Assembly: GCA_029945945.1 (NCBI GenBank)
Contig: JAQSDM010000012.1
Span: 448,112 to 512,111, forward strand
Source of the DNA: Algoriphagus sp.
GTDB lineage: Bacteria; Bacteroidota; Bacteroidia; Cytophagales; Cyclobacteriaceae
Length of the DNA stretch: 64,000 nucleotides
Direction of reading: 5' to 3'
Shown: positions 53,430 through 63,024 of the stretch, piece by piece
How positions within the stretch are numbered: position 1 is the stretch's first letter
Layout: every line of letters begins with the position of its first letter
Translations under genes and position numbers: made by a program
Notes under the pieces: generated by a model
Told to the model about the DNA's origin: nothing
The model's database searches: none
What the model saw: only the letters and a program-made list of their open reading frames with translations

Positions 53430-54461
53430 TTAAGAACGGCTTTCCACCAGATCCTTCACGCAGTCCACCCAGGTATCATTTGAGTTCAGGCTTGGCACAA
53501 GATCCCAATGCTCACCACCCAATTCTTCGAATTTCTCTTTGTATTCTTCTGCCACTTCCACGGTGGTTTCGAGGCAGTCGGCCACGAATGCCGGTGAGAA
53601 AACGAGTACTTTCTTCACTCCTTCTTTGGCTAATTCCTTTATTACCTCGTCCGTATATGGCTTGATCCAAGGATCATTTCCAAGTCGGGATTGGAAGCAA
53701 GTCACTACTTTATCCTCCGGCAATCCAAGTTTTGCAGTCAGGAGACGGGTCGTCTGGAAGCATTGAGCCCGGTAGCAAAATTGATTTTTCGGCCCATATT
53801 TATTACAGCAGGCACCCAATTGGCAATAACCTTCGACTGAGCCTTTGCGGATTTGTCTTTCCGGCAGGCCATGATACGAGAAAACGTATCGATCGTATTC
53901 ATCCTTTTTCATCGCTTCCTCACCCTGCTCAGACCAAGCCTGCAAGAAAAGCGGATGTTCCAGGAAATTGCTGATAAAGCTGAACTCAGGGATAATCTGC
54001 CAGCCCTGTGCGATCTCCATTACTTTGTCTATCACGGATCCATTGGAAGCGGAAGCATACTGAGGAAAAAGCGGAAGAACGATGATTTTTTTCACCTTAG
54101 CTTTCATCAGTTCAGCCAGACCATTTTCGATGCTCGGAGTCTGATAGCGCATTGCCATGCTGACTACGTATTTTTCAGGGTCCAGTTTTTGGACAAGTTT
54201 GTCTTTCAGATCCTGCGTGTGAAACATCAGCGGAGAACCTCTCTCAGTAAAGAGTTTCCGATATTCGTTGGCTGATTTTGGGGCCCTGAAGGGAGCAATA
54301 ATCAAATTGACCAACATCCATCTCGGGATCAACGGAAAGTCGATCACCCGACCATCCATTAAAAATTCTCTTAAATATTTCCTGACATCTCCGGTAGCTG
54401 TGCTATCGGGTGTACCCAAATTGACGAGCAATACGCCGATTTTTCCTGAATTCTTAGCCAT
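53430..54461 (-). CDS. hemH: Ferrochelatase
   Basis: Inserts Fe2+ into protoporphyrin IX, the last step of protohaem synthesis. The 343-aa product carries LLVNLGTPDS, FSYHGLPERQIRKG (catalytic His), CYRAQCFQTTRLLTAKLG and the FSPAFVADCLETTVEV signature (late Glu). Normal length. Confidence 0.97.
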   Translation of the reverse strand: MAKNSGKIGVLLVNLGTPDSTATGDVRKYLREFLMDGRVIDFPLIPRWMLVNLIIAPFRAPKSANEYRKLFTERGSPLMFHTQDLKDKLVQKLDPEKYVVSMAMRYQTPSIENGLAELMKAKVKKIIVLPLFPQYASASNGSVIDKVMEIAQGWQIIPEFSFISNFLEHPLFLQAWSEQGEEAMKKDEYDRYVFSYHGLPERQIRKGSVEGYCQLGACCNKYGPKNQFCYRAQCFQTTRLLTAKLGLPEDKVVTCFQSRLGNDPWIKPYTDEVIKELAKEGVKKVLVFSPAFVADCLETTVEVAEEYKEKFEELGGEHWDLVPSLNSNDTWVDCVKDLVESRS

Positions 54462-54640
54462 TTTCTGGGGTGAAACTTTTGATTGGAAAGCCCAAAAATA
54501 GAGTCTTTGTTTCAGAATTATGCATTGAACTTTTCAACAGCTGATAGGCAGAACAAATAATGAACTGAAATCCAGCATCATCATAGTATTGAAATCAGTT
54601 TTTGACAACCACTTTCAGAAAAGAAAAAGGTTTCAGAAGA

Positions 54641-55876
54641 CTAAATAGCAGGTTTTTTCAAAGCCCATCTCATCAAGGGTCCGCTACTCATACTCGTCAC
54701 AATCGCCATGACGACTAGTGCTACGAAGAGTTTTTCGTCTACCAATCCAACTTCCAGCGCGATCAAACCCAGGATGATTTCCATAGCGCCCCGAGCGTTC
54801 ATTCCAAACCCAACGGCTAATGCTTCTTTGACAGGATAACCTGATCGAAGTGCTCCAAATCCGCTTCCGATTATTTTTCCTGCAAAAGAAATCACCAATA
54901 CAGCAAGGACCAGCATTGGGCTGAAATTTGTGAAGAAGTTAACTTTCAATCCAATCGATACAAAAAACAACGGAGCGAAAATGTTATTGATAAACTGATG
55001 GATGATCTCTTTGGCTCGCTCAGACATGTGATCGGAATCTCCCATGGCCACTCCAAGAAGAAACGCTCCAAAAATCGCATGTATCCCAAGCCATTCTGTA
55101 AAGGCAGCAGCTAAAAAGCATAACGCCATCGATAAGGAAAGTAAACCTCCCGGCCAGGCAAGTTTTTTATTGATCCAGGGAAGCACTTTATTAATAAGGC
55201 CTTTTCCGATGGTCAGCATGAAAATGGTAAAGAGCAGCGTAATACCAACCGTACTCATCAAGGAAAGGCTACCGCTTTTTCCCATGAAAGACAAAATCAC
55301 AGAGAAAATCAGCCATCCAATAATGTCATTGACCATTGCCGATGCTACGATCACCATTCCCATTTTGGTCTTAAACATATTCATATCCATCAGAATCCTG
55401 ACTACTACAGGCAAGGCAGTAATGGCCATTGCCGTCCCCATGAACAGGGAAAAGAGTAATCTTTCCCCGTCTGCAAAACCAAAAAAAGATGGAAATAAAT
55501 AGGGAAAAATGAATCCTAAAATGAAAGGGACAATCAATCCCAGCAAGCTTATACTGATTGCAGACTTTCCCTGCGAATACACCAAATGCAATTCCACTTC
55601 CAATCCGGCAATAAATAACAATAAAATCACTGCCACCTGTACAATTCCATCCAGGGCGAGATTTGCGGATGGATTACTTTGAAACAAAAAATCAAATATC
55701 TCCGGGCTGAATGTCCCCAGAATAGTTGGTCCTAAAATAATCCCTGCCAAGAGCTCTCCCACCACCGCCGGCTGCCTGAATTTTTGCGCGATTTCCGCAA
55801 AAATCCTGGCCATAATCAGCATGGAAGCCAACTGAAGCAGAAGGTTGATTACTTCACCGTGAGAAAGCTTTTCCAT
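54641..55876 (-). CDS. Cation:proton antiporter (CPA2 family)
   Basis: A 411-aa integral membrane exchanger with about 12-13 helices and the CPA2 pattern: QPAVVGELLAGIILGPT, a SAMVNDIIGWLIF segment with the transport Asp, and GFGMNARGAMEIILGLIALE. Na+/H+ or K+/H+ exchange is likely. It lacks the RCK domain. It stops 5 nt after the UspA gene, so the two are one unit. Confidence 0.92.
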   Translation of the reverse strand: MEKLSHGEVINLLLQLASMLIMARIFAEIAQKFRQPAVVGELLAGIILGPTILGTFSPEIFDFLFQSNPSANLALDGIVQVAVILLLFIAGLEVELHLVYSQGKSAISISLLGLIVPFILGFIFPYLFPSFFGFADGERLLFSLFMGTAMAITALPVVVRILMDMNMFKTKMGMVIVASAMVNDIIGWLIFSVILSFMGKSGSLSLMSTVGITLLFTIFMLTIGKGLINKVLPWINKKLAWPGGLLSLSMALCFLAAAFTEWLGIHAIFGAFLLGVAMGDSDHMSERAKEIIHQFINNIFAPLFFVSIGLKVNFFTNFSPMLVLAVLVISFAGKIIGSGFGALRSGYPVKEALAVGFGMNARGAMEIILGLIALEVGLVDEKLFVALVVMAIVTSMSSGPLMRWALKKPAI

Positions 55877-55881
55877 TTTGA

Positions 55882-56709
55882 TTATTTGACGATTAAAAGA
55901 TTACAGGGGAGCTCCATCAGAATCTCCTCTAAATCATGTGGAAACAACCTATCCAGCAGGGTATGGACTTTTCGATCTCCCATAATCAGAACGTCTGCTT
56001 CAATCGATTGAGCAAATCTTGCAAGTTCAACAGCCCATTTCCCGGCGGTTACTTTAATATTTATTTTAAGGCCCGATTGGTCCAATCCATCCAAAATCTG
56101 CTGCACATATTGTATTTCCTCCTGAACCAGTTTGCGTCGAGTAGTTGAGACATCCTCTTCAGATCCCTCTCCCGCCGTTGCCATTTGAAGCCCGTAAAGT
56201 CTGATTTCATTCAGAATGTGAACTACATCAGCCCCTTGGGAATGACTGAATTCCAGGCCCTTTTCTATGACAAAGGGGGTTTCATCGAGCTGGGTTCCAT
56301 TGATGACTACTTTTGAAAATTTGGTGGTTTCTACTTTCGGATCTATCAGCGTCAAAACGGAGCAGGTTGCTTTCCGAATTACTTTTCTTGCTACTGAGCC
56401 AATGTAATAGGTCAGAAAACCTTCTTTTTTCAACGCACCCATGATGAGTAAATCCACCTTCTCTTCTTCACAGGTGCGAAGGATAGATTTTGCCGGTTTC
56501 CCTTCTTTCCAAAGCACTTTAGTTTTTTCAGGATCCATCCCTCGGACTTTGAGAATTTCTGCAAGTTTTTGCTCCAACTCCGGTGTTTGAACACCGACAT
56601 GAATCAAAATCAATTCTGAATTAAAAATGTCCACCAGTTTTTTAGTCTCGGCAATAAGGGCTTCCATTCTGGGTGAAAAAGCAATGGCCAGAGCGATTTT
56701 TTGATACAT
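55882..56709 (-). CDS. Universal stress protein, tandem UspA
   Basis: About 275 aa with two Usp domains. The first starts at MYQKIALAIAFSP (start 56709, not the longer track ORF) and has GSVARKVIRKATCSVLTL; the second ends VLIMGDRKVHTLLDRLFPHDLEEIL. The ATP-binding G-2x-G-9x-G(S/T) motif is only partly kept. Paired with the antiporter, it may sense ATP and regulate ion exchange. Confidence 0.88.
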   Translation of the reverse strand: MYQKIALAIAFSPRMEALIAETKKLVDIFNSELILIHVGVQTPELEQKLAEILKVRGMDPEKTKVLWKEGKPAKSILRTCEEEKVDLLIMGALKKEGFLTYYIGSVARKVIRKATCSVLTLIDPKVETTKFSKVVINGTQLDETPFVIEKGLEFSHSQGADVVHILNEIRLYGLQMATAGEGSEEDVSTTRRKLVQEEIQYVQQILDGLDQSGLKINIKVTAGKWAVELARFAQSIEADVLIMGDRKVHTLLDRLFPHDLEEILMELPCNLLIVK

Positions 56710-56920
56710 ATTCAAGCGCAGTCTATGCCTCAAATACGCAAAATTTCCCCAGCCCTCCAAGCTTGAAGGTTTATCCCCGTTTATCCTGAGCTATTTCCGC
56801 TCAAGCTTATTTTCCGCAACTGCGAAAATCGACTACTTCTTTTTCCATTTATTTTTCCAACTTTCCATTAGAATTTTCCATAAAAGAGAGATTCTGAAAT
56901 GATATAAACCGAAATACTTT

Positions 56921-58528
56921 ATGAAGAAAATCCTACTTACCTGGGCTTTGGCCGGGGGAATGGGTTGGTCCACCGGGGCATTTGCCCAATCAGACTATCC
57001 CACTCTCAGTCAGGCTACCCAGCGATTGCAAAAAATCGCAACCAATTCCTCCGCGGAATTGAAATCACTCACAAAAACTGCCGGGGGAAAGGACATCTGG
57101 GTGCTGAAAATTGGCACCGGAGCAATGGATCAAAAACCGGCTATCGCCATAGTCGGCGGAGTAGAAGGATATCACGTTCTGAGCACGGAGCTTGCCATTC
57201 AGTTTGCAGAAAGTCTGGTAGCTGAGCATGCTGCTGTACTCGAGAAAACCACTTTTTACATCTTTCCAAATATGTCTCCGGACGCTTATGAGCAGTATCA
57301 TGCAGCGCTCAAATACGAGCGAAGAGGCAATGCCGTCTCTGTCGATCACGATCGTGACGGAACTCCGGGCGATAACGGCTATACAGATCTGAACGGTGAT
57401 GGTCTGATCACCTGGATGCGAGTGGAAAGTCCAATGGGCGAATACAACGTATCGGGGGAAGACGAGCGAGTACTCGAAAAGGCAGACCGATCCAAAGGTG
57501 AAGCCGGAAAATACCTGGTTTTCAAAGAAAGTAAGGACGATGACAAAGACGGTAAGTTTGCAGAAGACCTGAAAGAAGGCATCGCTTTCAACAGATCGCT
57601 GACTTACAAATTCCCTGTTTTCCAGCCGTTGGCAGGAGATATTCCGGTTTCTCAAAATGAAAGCCGCGCCATGCTGGATTACTTGTTTGAGCAGTGGAAT
57701 ATTTTCGCATTTGTGACTTTCTCACCGTCTAATAACCTTTCCGCTCCGCTGAAATTCAATGCCGGAGACGCGAAAAAGCGAGTAGTGACATCGATACTGG
57801 AAAAAGATCAGGCGATCAACGCGATGGTTTCAGGCATTTATAATAAAACTGTCACCCAAAAAGCTTTTCAGCAAACCAATCAGGGAACAGATGGAGACTT
57901 CTTTCAATGGGCGTATTTCCACTTTGCAAGACTGAGTTTCAGTACTCCCGGCTATTGGGTTCCTGAGTATAAAGGCAGTGATGACAAAGGCAAGACAAAT
58001 GCTGAAGCCAACTACCTGGCTTGGGCAGATTCTTTGGGTTGGGCGGATTCATTTGTCCCATGGAAAGAAATCCAGCATCCTGACTTCCCGGGTCAAAAAG
58101 TCGAAGTTGGCGGAATCAAGCCATTTGTGATGGTAAATCCTCCCTTTGAAAAAGTGGCTGAAATAGCCAAAGAGCATACGGCTTTCATTTTGAAACTGGC
58201 CGAAATGCAGCCAAAACTCGAGCTTCTCAACTTGAAAACCGAAGCCATGGGAAATGGTCTGACAAGAGTTACCGTTGATTTATTCAACAATTCCTCGCTT
58301 CCGACACACTCCGAAATGGGTGCACGATCCAGATGGCTTCGCAAAGTCAGAATTGATTTGGATGCCACTCCGGACAAAATCGTTTCAGGTGATAAAATCA
58401 AATTGATGGATTCTTTGGGAGCTTATGAGAAAACTACCCTGAGCTGGATCATCCGAGGCACAGGCAATGTGACCATCAAAGCCGGAGCTGCTCACACAGG
58501 TTTCACTTCAGCCACTGTAAAACTCTAA
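56921..58528 (+). CDS. M14-family protein, predicted inactive (pseudo-peptidase)
   Basis: A 535-aa exported protein (signal MKKILLTWALAGGMGWSTGAFAQ) with the carboxypeptidase-like fold order of its neighbour. The zinc motif expected as HxxE reads GGVEGYHV (Glu82, His85), so the two ligands are swapped; the third His is replaced (FVTFSPSNN, Ser268), and the catalytic TNEL glutamate is lost. A Ca-binding-like loop DRDGTPGDNGYTDLNGDG lies at about 145-160. It probably binds but does not cut, or regulates the active paralogue that begins 3 nt downstream. Confidence 0.82.
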   Translation: MKKILLTWALAGGMGWSTGAFAQSDYPTLSQATQRLQKIATNSSAELKSLTKTAGGKDIWVLKIGTGAMDQKPAIAIVGGVEGYHVLSTELAIQFAESLVAEHAAVLEKTTFYIFPNMSPDAYEQYHAALKYERRGNAVSVDHDRDGTPGDNGYTDLNGDGLITWMRVESPMGEYNVSGEDERVLEKADRSKGEAGKYLVFKESKDDDKDGKFAEDLKEGIAFNRSLTYKFPVFQPLAGDIPVSQNESRAMLDYLFEQWNIFAFVTFSPSNNLSAPLKFNAGDAKKRVVTSILEKDQAINAMVSGIYNKTVTQKAFQQTNQGTDGDFFQWAYFHFARLSFSTPGYWVPEYKGSDDKGKTNAEANYLAWADSLGWADSFVPWKEIQHPDFPGQKVEVGGIKPFVMVNPPFEKVAEIAKEHTAFILKLAEMQPKLELLNLKTEAMGNGLTRVTVDLFNNSSLPTHSEMGARSRWLRKVRIDLDATPDKIVSGDKIKLMDSLGAYEKTTLSWIIRGTGNVTIKAGAAHTGFTSATVKL

Positions 58529-58531
58529 GCC

Positions 58532-60274
58532 ATGAAAAATCTTAAAACAACAAAATTGATCGTTGCCCTGGCTTTGAGTGCATTGAGTCTGACAACACTA
58601 GAAGCAAACGCTCAGGAAAATTTCTTCCGGGCAATTGGTTCACCGCATAAACCAAAAGTTGAAATCGCATGGAACCGATACAACAGTTCCGAAGGACTCA
58701 ATGACTGGATGAAGAAAATTGCAGCAGCTCATCCCGGTCTTGCAAAAGTCGAAACCATCGGAAAATCTTACGAGGGTCGGGATATCATGACGCTGACGAT
58801 TACCGATTTCTCCGCGGGAAAAGCTGAGGACAAACCTGCCATGTGGATCGATGGAAACATTCACTCCAATGAGATTCAGGGCGCTGAGTTTGCGCTTTAT
58901 TCTGCCTGGTACCTGACCGAAATGCAGGCGGACACCAAGTTTATCCAGGAATTATTGAAGGATAAAACATTCTACATCACTCCGACCATCAACCCTGATG
59001 CGAGAAATAATTTCTTCAAGGAGCCAAATACCGCTAATTCTCCAAGATCAGGCATGATGGTGCTGGACAATGACGGAGATGGAGTTGCCGGCGAAGACGG
59101 ATTAGATGATCTGGATGGTGACGGTAATATCACGATGATGATAAGAAAGTCCCCAACAGGTCGCTTTATAAAAGATCCGTTGGATCCTCGCCGATTGATG
59201 GCTGTAGGTCCTGATCAGGTCGGCGAATACGAAATGCTGGGTCAGGAAGGAACTGACGGCGATGGCGACGGCGATGTCAATGACGACGGAATCGGCTATT
59301 ACGATCCAAACAGAGACTGGGGATGGAACTGGCAACCAGATTACATTCAGCGTGGTGCATTGAAATATCCTTTTACTTTATCTGAAAACAGATCTGTGAT
59401 GGAGTTTGTGATGAAGCATCCAAATATCGCAGGAGCACAAAGTTTTCACAACAATGGCGGAATGATCCTCCGAGGCCCTGGTGCTGAAGAAGACATCGAT
59501 ACCTACAATCGGGAAGACATCAGGATCTACGATGCGATCGGAAAAAAAGGAGAAGAAATGATCCCGGGCTATCGCTATCTGACCGTTTACAAAGATTTAT
59601 ATTCCGTTTTTGGAGGTGAACTGGACTGGTTTTATGGAAACCGTGGCATCTTCACCTATACCAACGAGCTGATGAATTCTTACCTCTATTTCAATAAAGA
59701 ATCTGCCCGAGGCAATAATGACGAACAATTAAAAGTGGATCAATTGCTGACATTCGGAGATGCTTTTGTAGACTTCAAAGAGTACAACCATCCGCAGTTT
59801 GGAAAGGTCGAAATCGGAGGGTTCAAGAAAACCTTTGGCAGAGCCCATCCGGGTTTCCTGCTTGAACAAGATGCGCACCGCAACTCAGCTTTCACGATTT
59901 ACCATGCGTATCACACTCCAAAACTATCTGTCATGGATGTGAAAGAGGAAGATCTTGGCGGAGGATTGAAAGCGATCACAGCGACCATCTTCAATGAGCG
60001 AATGATGCCAACTCACGCTAGTCAGGATTTGAAATACAAAATTGAGAGACCTGATTACGTGACTCTTTCCGGTGCCAAAGTAATTGCCGGATTCGTGGTA
60101 GAAGATGAAGACATGAAGAAATTCAAAGAGCAAAAATCTTCCCCTGAGCGAATGGCCGTGGAAAATATCCCAGGTATGAGCGCGGTAAAAGTAAAGTGGA
60201 TCGTTTCTTCAGGCGTTAATTACGAGATCAAAGTAGATTCCGCCAAAGGCGGAAAGGCAAGCTGGAAGAAGTAA
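58532..60274 (+). CDS. M14-family zinc carboxypeptidase, active-site complete
   Basis: A 580-aa exported metallopeptidase. Zinc ligands are His111 and Glu114 (IDGNIHSNEIQGAE) and His306 (QSFHNNGG), the catalytic Glu379 sits in TYTNELMNS, and INPDARNN is the substrate arginine region. Asp-rich loops (DNDGDGVAGEDGLDDLDGDG, DGDGDGDVNDDG) suggest calcium sites. It follows its degenerate paralogue in the same transcript and ends in a strong terminator. Confidence 0.9.
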   Translation: MKNLKTTKLIVALALSALSLTTLEANAQENFFRAIGSPHKPKVEIAWNRYNSSEGLNDWMKKIAAAHPGLAKVETIGKSYEGRDIMTLTITDFSAGKAEDKPAMWIDGNIHSNEIQGAEFALYSAWYLTEMQADTKFIQELLKDKTFYITPTINPDARNNFFKEPNTANSPRSGMMVLDNDGDGVAGEDGLDDLDGDGNITMMIRKSPTGRFIKDPLDPRRLMAVGPDQVGEYEMLGQEGTDGDGDGDVNDDGIGYYDPNRDWGWNWQPDYIQRGALKYPFTLSENRSVMEFVMKHPNIAGAQSFHNNGGMILRGPGAEEDIDTYNREDIRIYDAIGKKGEEMIPGYRYLTVYKDLYSVFGGELDWFYGNRGIFTYTNELMNSYLYFNKESARGNNDEQLKVDQLLTFGDAFVDFKEYNHPQFGKVEIGGFKKTFGRAHPGFLLEQDAHRNSAFTIYHAYHTPKLSVMDVKEEDLGGGLKAITATIFNERMMPTHASQDLKYKIERPDYVTLSGAKVIAGFVVEDEDMKKFKEQKSSPERMAVENIPGMSAVKVKWIVSSGVNYEIKVDSAKGGKASWKK

Positions 60275-60295
60275 TTTCACCTAGATCAGTGTTTT

Positions 60296-60337
60296 AAATC
60301 CCCATCTTCTCTTTGAGATGGGGATTTTTCTTTTTGT
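60296..60337 (+). terminator. Terminator of the M14 pair
   Basis: AAATCCCCATCTT-N6-GAGATGGGGATTT followed by TTCTTTTT. Confidence 0.9.
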
Positions 60338-60432
60338 AAAAATCCATAACTTGTTGAGACCACCTGTTGTCTGAACATCTTCAAAAATCAATCGGAAATA
60401 CTTTTTTTAACCGCCCAAAACCATAAAATCCA

Positions 60433-61224
60433 ATGGAATTAACCGACAAAATAGTATGGATCACAGGAGCATCCTCTGGGTTGGGTAGGGGAATGGCTGT
60501 CGAATATGCTTCTCAAGGCGCACTGGTAGTTGTATCTGCCAGAAGAATGGATCAATTACAAGAGGTGGTGAAGGAGATTGAATCCAAAGGGGGGAAAGCC
60601 AAAGCCGTCTTTTGTGATGTATTGGATTCAAAAAGCATTGAAGCCTGTGTCAATCAAATCATTGAAGGCTTTGGTAAGTTGGATATTGCTGTTGCTAATG
60701 CCGGATATGGAGTATTGGGCAAAATAGAAGACTTGAATGAAGGGGACTGGCAGCGTCAGTTGGCAGTAAACGTCACTGGATTAGCCCTGACCTGTAAATT
60801 TGCTCTGCCTCATCTGCGGAAAACAAAGGGAAGACTTGCTTTGATCGGGAGTGTTGCAGCATTTGTCCCCAATCCCGGAACCGGAGCCTATGGTGCCGGC
60901 AAAGCGGCAGTCCATAATATCGGGGAGTCTCTGCAAGTAGAGCTAAAGGGAAGTGGGGTTTCCTGTACTACGATCCACCCAGGTTTTGTGGAAAGCAATA
61001 TTACACGGATTGATAATGAGGGGAATTTTCACCCTGACAGATCAGACCCCCGTCCTGCTAATTTGATGTGGCCCACTGAAAAGGCAGCCAAAGTAATGGT
61101 AAAGGCAATCGAAAAAAGGAAAAAGGTATTCGTTTTTACAGGACATGGGAAATTGGTCGTTTTCATTGGAAAGTTTTTTCCCGGCCTGATGAGAATAATT
61201 GCAGAGAAGATTTCCCCTAAATAA
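60433..61224 (+). CDS. SDR-family oxidoreductase
   Basis: A 263-aa classical SDR: TGASSGLGRG loop, NAGYG, GSVAAF (Ser), YGAGKAAVHN (Tyr-x-x-x-Lys) and HPGFVES. The C-terminus (VVFIGKFFPGLMRIIAEKI) is hydrophobic, so membrane contact is possible, as in DltE/YqjQ-like SDRs. It starts a two-gene unit with a flavodoxin. Confidence 0.88.
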   Translation: MELTDKIVWITGASSGLGRGMAVEYASQGALVVVSARRMDQLQEVVKEIESKGGKAKAVFCDVLDSKSIEACVNQIIEGFGKLDIAVANAGYGVLGKIEDLNEGDWQRQLAVNVTGLALTCKFALPHLRKTKGRLALIGSVAAFVPNPGTGAYGAGKAAVHNIGESLQVELKGSGVSCTTIHPGFVESNITRIDNEGNFHPDRSDPRPANLMWPTEKAAKVMVKAIEKRKKVFVFTGHGKLVVFIGKFFPGLMRIIAEKISPK

Positions 61225-61230
61225 TCGGTC

Positions 61231-61812
61231 ATGAAAGAAATTGCCCTTTTGCTGTGTTTTGGGATGGGGACAATTTTTTGTTCTTTTTCTCAGGAATTGC
61301 CCGAAGTCCTGATTACCTATTATTCCAAATCCGGAAGTACCAAAACACTTGCTGAATCCATCGCAGACGGTGCCAAGTCAGTCCAGGGAGTAAAGGTGAC
61401 TCTTCTTCCTATCGATCAGGTCACTTCACAGGATTTGATCAAAGCCAGGGCGATAATTGTTGGCTCTCCAGTGTACAATGCCAATATCGCACCGCCTGTG
61501 CAGGAGTTTCTCAATTCCTGGCCTTTTGAAGGCAGACCGCTTAAAAACAAGGTCGGAGCTTCTTTTTCGACCGGAGGGGGAATTTCCATCGGAGAGGAAC
61601 TGGTCATGTTGAATATCCTTCATTCCATGCTGATTCACGGGATGATTGTGATTGGTGGAGAGGAAACCGAGGCAGCATTTGGGGCTTCGGCCGTCACAGG
61701 TGAGGCTCCCTTTGATGCAGGAATAGTGGATCATGTTTTTTTGAAAAAAGGTTTTGGGCTTGGGAGCCGGGTCGCAAAAATGGTTTTAGCTTTTCCGGGT
61801 GAAGTAAAATAA
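61231..61812 (+). CDS. Exported flavodoxin-like protein
   Basis: A 193-aa protein with a signal peptide (MKEIALLLCFGMGTIFCSFSQ) in front of a WrbA/flavodoxin fold: FMN phosphate loop YYSKSGSTKTLAES, then IIVGSPVYNANIAPPVQEFLNSWP and ASFSTGGGISIGEELVML. Flavodoxins are usually cytosolic, so export is noteworthy; a periplasmic flavoprotein is implied. Six bases separate it from the SDR. Confidence 0.85.
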   Translation: MKEIALLLCFGMGTIFCSFSQELPEVLITYYSKSGSTKTLAESIADGAKSVQGVKVTLLPIDQVTSQDLIKARAIIVGSPVYNANIAPPVQEFLNSWPFEGRPLKNKVGASFSTGGGISIGEELVMLNILHSMLIHGMIVIGGEETEAAFGASAVTGEAPFDAGIVDHVFLKKGFGLGSRVAKMVLAFPGEVK

Positions 61813-61948
61813 ACAGCAGGCAATGGATATAATTCCATTGTCAAAAGGATTTACTAGAGGTGATTTTTTATTCGGATTGGAAATTGTAAATTAATCAACC
61901 TATTGATTTTCAATCTTCTATTTTTTCACAATACAACCTCCGAACGAT

Positions 61949-62935
61949 ATGGACCAAACTGAGATCAACAAAGAACTTTTAACTAAACCCTGGAGTGGGT
62001 CAAGCCTCAGCGCACGAGAAGGACAAGCCTGGGACAAGAAAAAGGAAATGGACTTTACCTATACCAACATAGATAAATTCATTCGATCGAGTCTTGGTGA
62101 AAATGCCATTTTCAGTAATGCCATGTACAATGGGGACTATTCCTTGTCACTCGAAGAGGCTCAAAGAAGGAAACATGCATTTGTAGCCAAAGAGCTTGGT
62201 ATTAAAAAAGGAAGTAAGGTTTTAGACTTAGGATGCGGTTGGGGAGGCTGGCTCAAATACCTGAGAGACGTAGTCGGCGCAGAAGGAATAGGCATCAATT
62301 TGTCCGATGGCCAGGTAAATGCTTGCCGAAAACATGGATTGACAGCCTACATCAAAGATGCCCGCTTTATCAAACCCGAGGATTTTGGGATGTTTGATGC
62401 GGTGACCGCATTCGGAAGTTTTGAGCATGTGGCTTCGGTGGAGGATTACCTAAATGGAAGACAGGATGAGGTCTATGAGGACTATTTCAGACATGTCGCC
62501 AATCTGCTCAATCCCGGAGGAAAGTTTTATATGCAGAGTATGGTTTTCGATAGGAATATGATTCCTTTTGATCAGATTGACATCAATTCGCCAAAGGGTT
62601 CTGATAGTTACATCATCGCATTGTTACTAAAGCACAACCCCGATTCCTGGATTCCTTATGGTCATGAGCACATCGTCCGAACAGCCAGCCCCTATTTCAA
62701 AAACACATTTTACAGCGACGGGAGGCTTGACTACGTCAAAACAAACCGGGAATGGACCAAGCTATTCTACAAATTCAGTCTAAAAAAGTACTTGTGGTTT
62801 GCTTCTTTGATTCCCAAATTAGTTACGGATAAAGAGTTTCGCCACCAGCTTGACATCCTCAGAGTCCGACCCAACCGGGTCTGTTTCGAACGGGAAATCA
62901 TGGGACACGCAAGATTGGTATTTGAGAAGATTTAA
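61949..62935 (+). CDS. SAM-dependent methyltransferase (CFA-synthase-like)
   Basis: A 328-aa class I methyltransferase with LDLGCGWGGWLKYL (motif I), IGINLSDGQVNACRKHG (motif II) and FGSFEHVASVEDYL. The relationship is to cyclopropane-fatty-acid synthase/mycolic acid methylases, but the N-terminal domain is reduced and the substrate is unclear. It stands alone with a bidirectional terminator after it. Confidence 0.85.
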   Translation: MDQTEINKELLTKPWSGSSLSAREGQAWDKKKEMDFTYTNIDKFIRSSLGENAIFSNAMYNGDYSLSLEEAQRRKHAFVAKELGIKKGSKVLDLGCGWGGWLKYLRDVVGAEGIGINLSDGQVNACRKHGLTAYIKDARFIKPEDFGMFDAVTAFGSFEHVASVEDYLNGRQDEVYEDYFRHVANLLNPGGKFYMQSMVFDRNMIPFDQIDINSPKGSDSYIIALLLKHNPDSWIPYGHEHIVRTASPYFKNTFYSDGRLDYVKTNREWTKLFYKFSLKKYLWFASLIPKLVTDKEFRHQLDILRVRPNRVCFEREIMGHARLVFEKI

Positions 62936-62961
62936 AAGACTCACCAATTCAAGAGTGAGGT

Positions 62962-63007
62962 AAAAAAACGAAAGCCCAGCCAGATCACTCCGGCGGGGCT
63001 TTTTTTA
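62962..63007. terminator. Bidirectional terminator between convergent genes
   Basis: AAAGCCCAGCC-N10-GGCGGGGCTTT (one mismatch) with A-runs and T-runs on both sides. Confidence 0.8.
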
Positions 63008-63024
63008 TTGCTTGTTGGTTTAGT

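Noticed and set aside
57065-57655. Minus-strand 196-aa ORF inside the first M14 gene
   Set aside because: Antisense shadow; composition is not protein-like and the sense frame is clearly coding.
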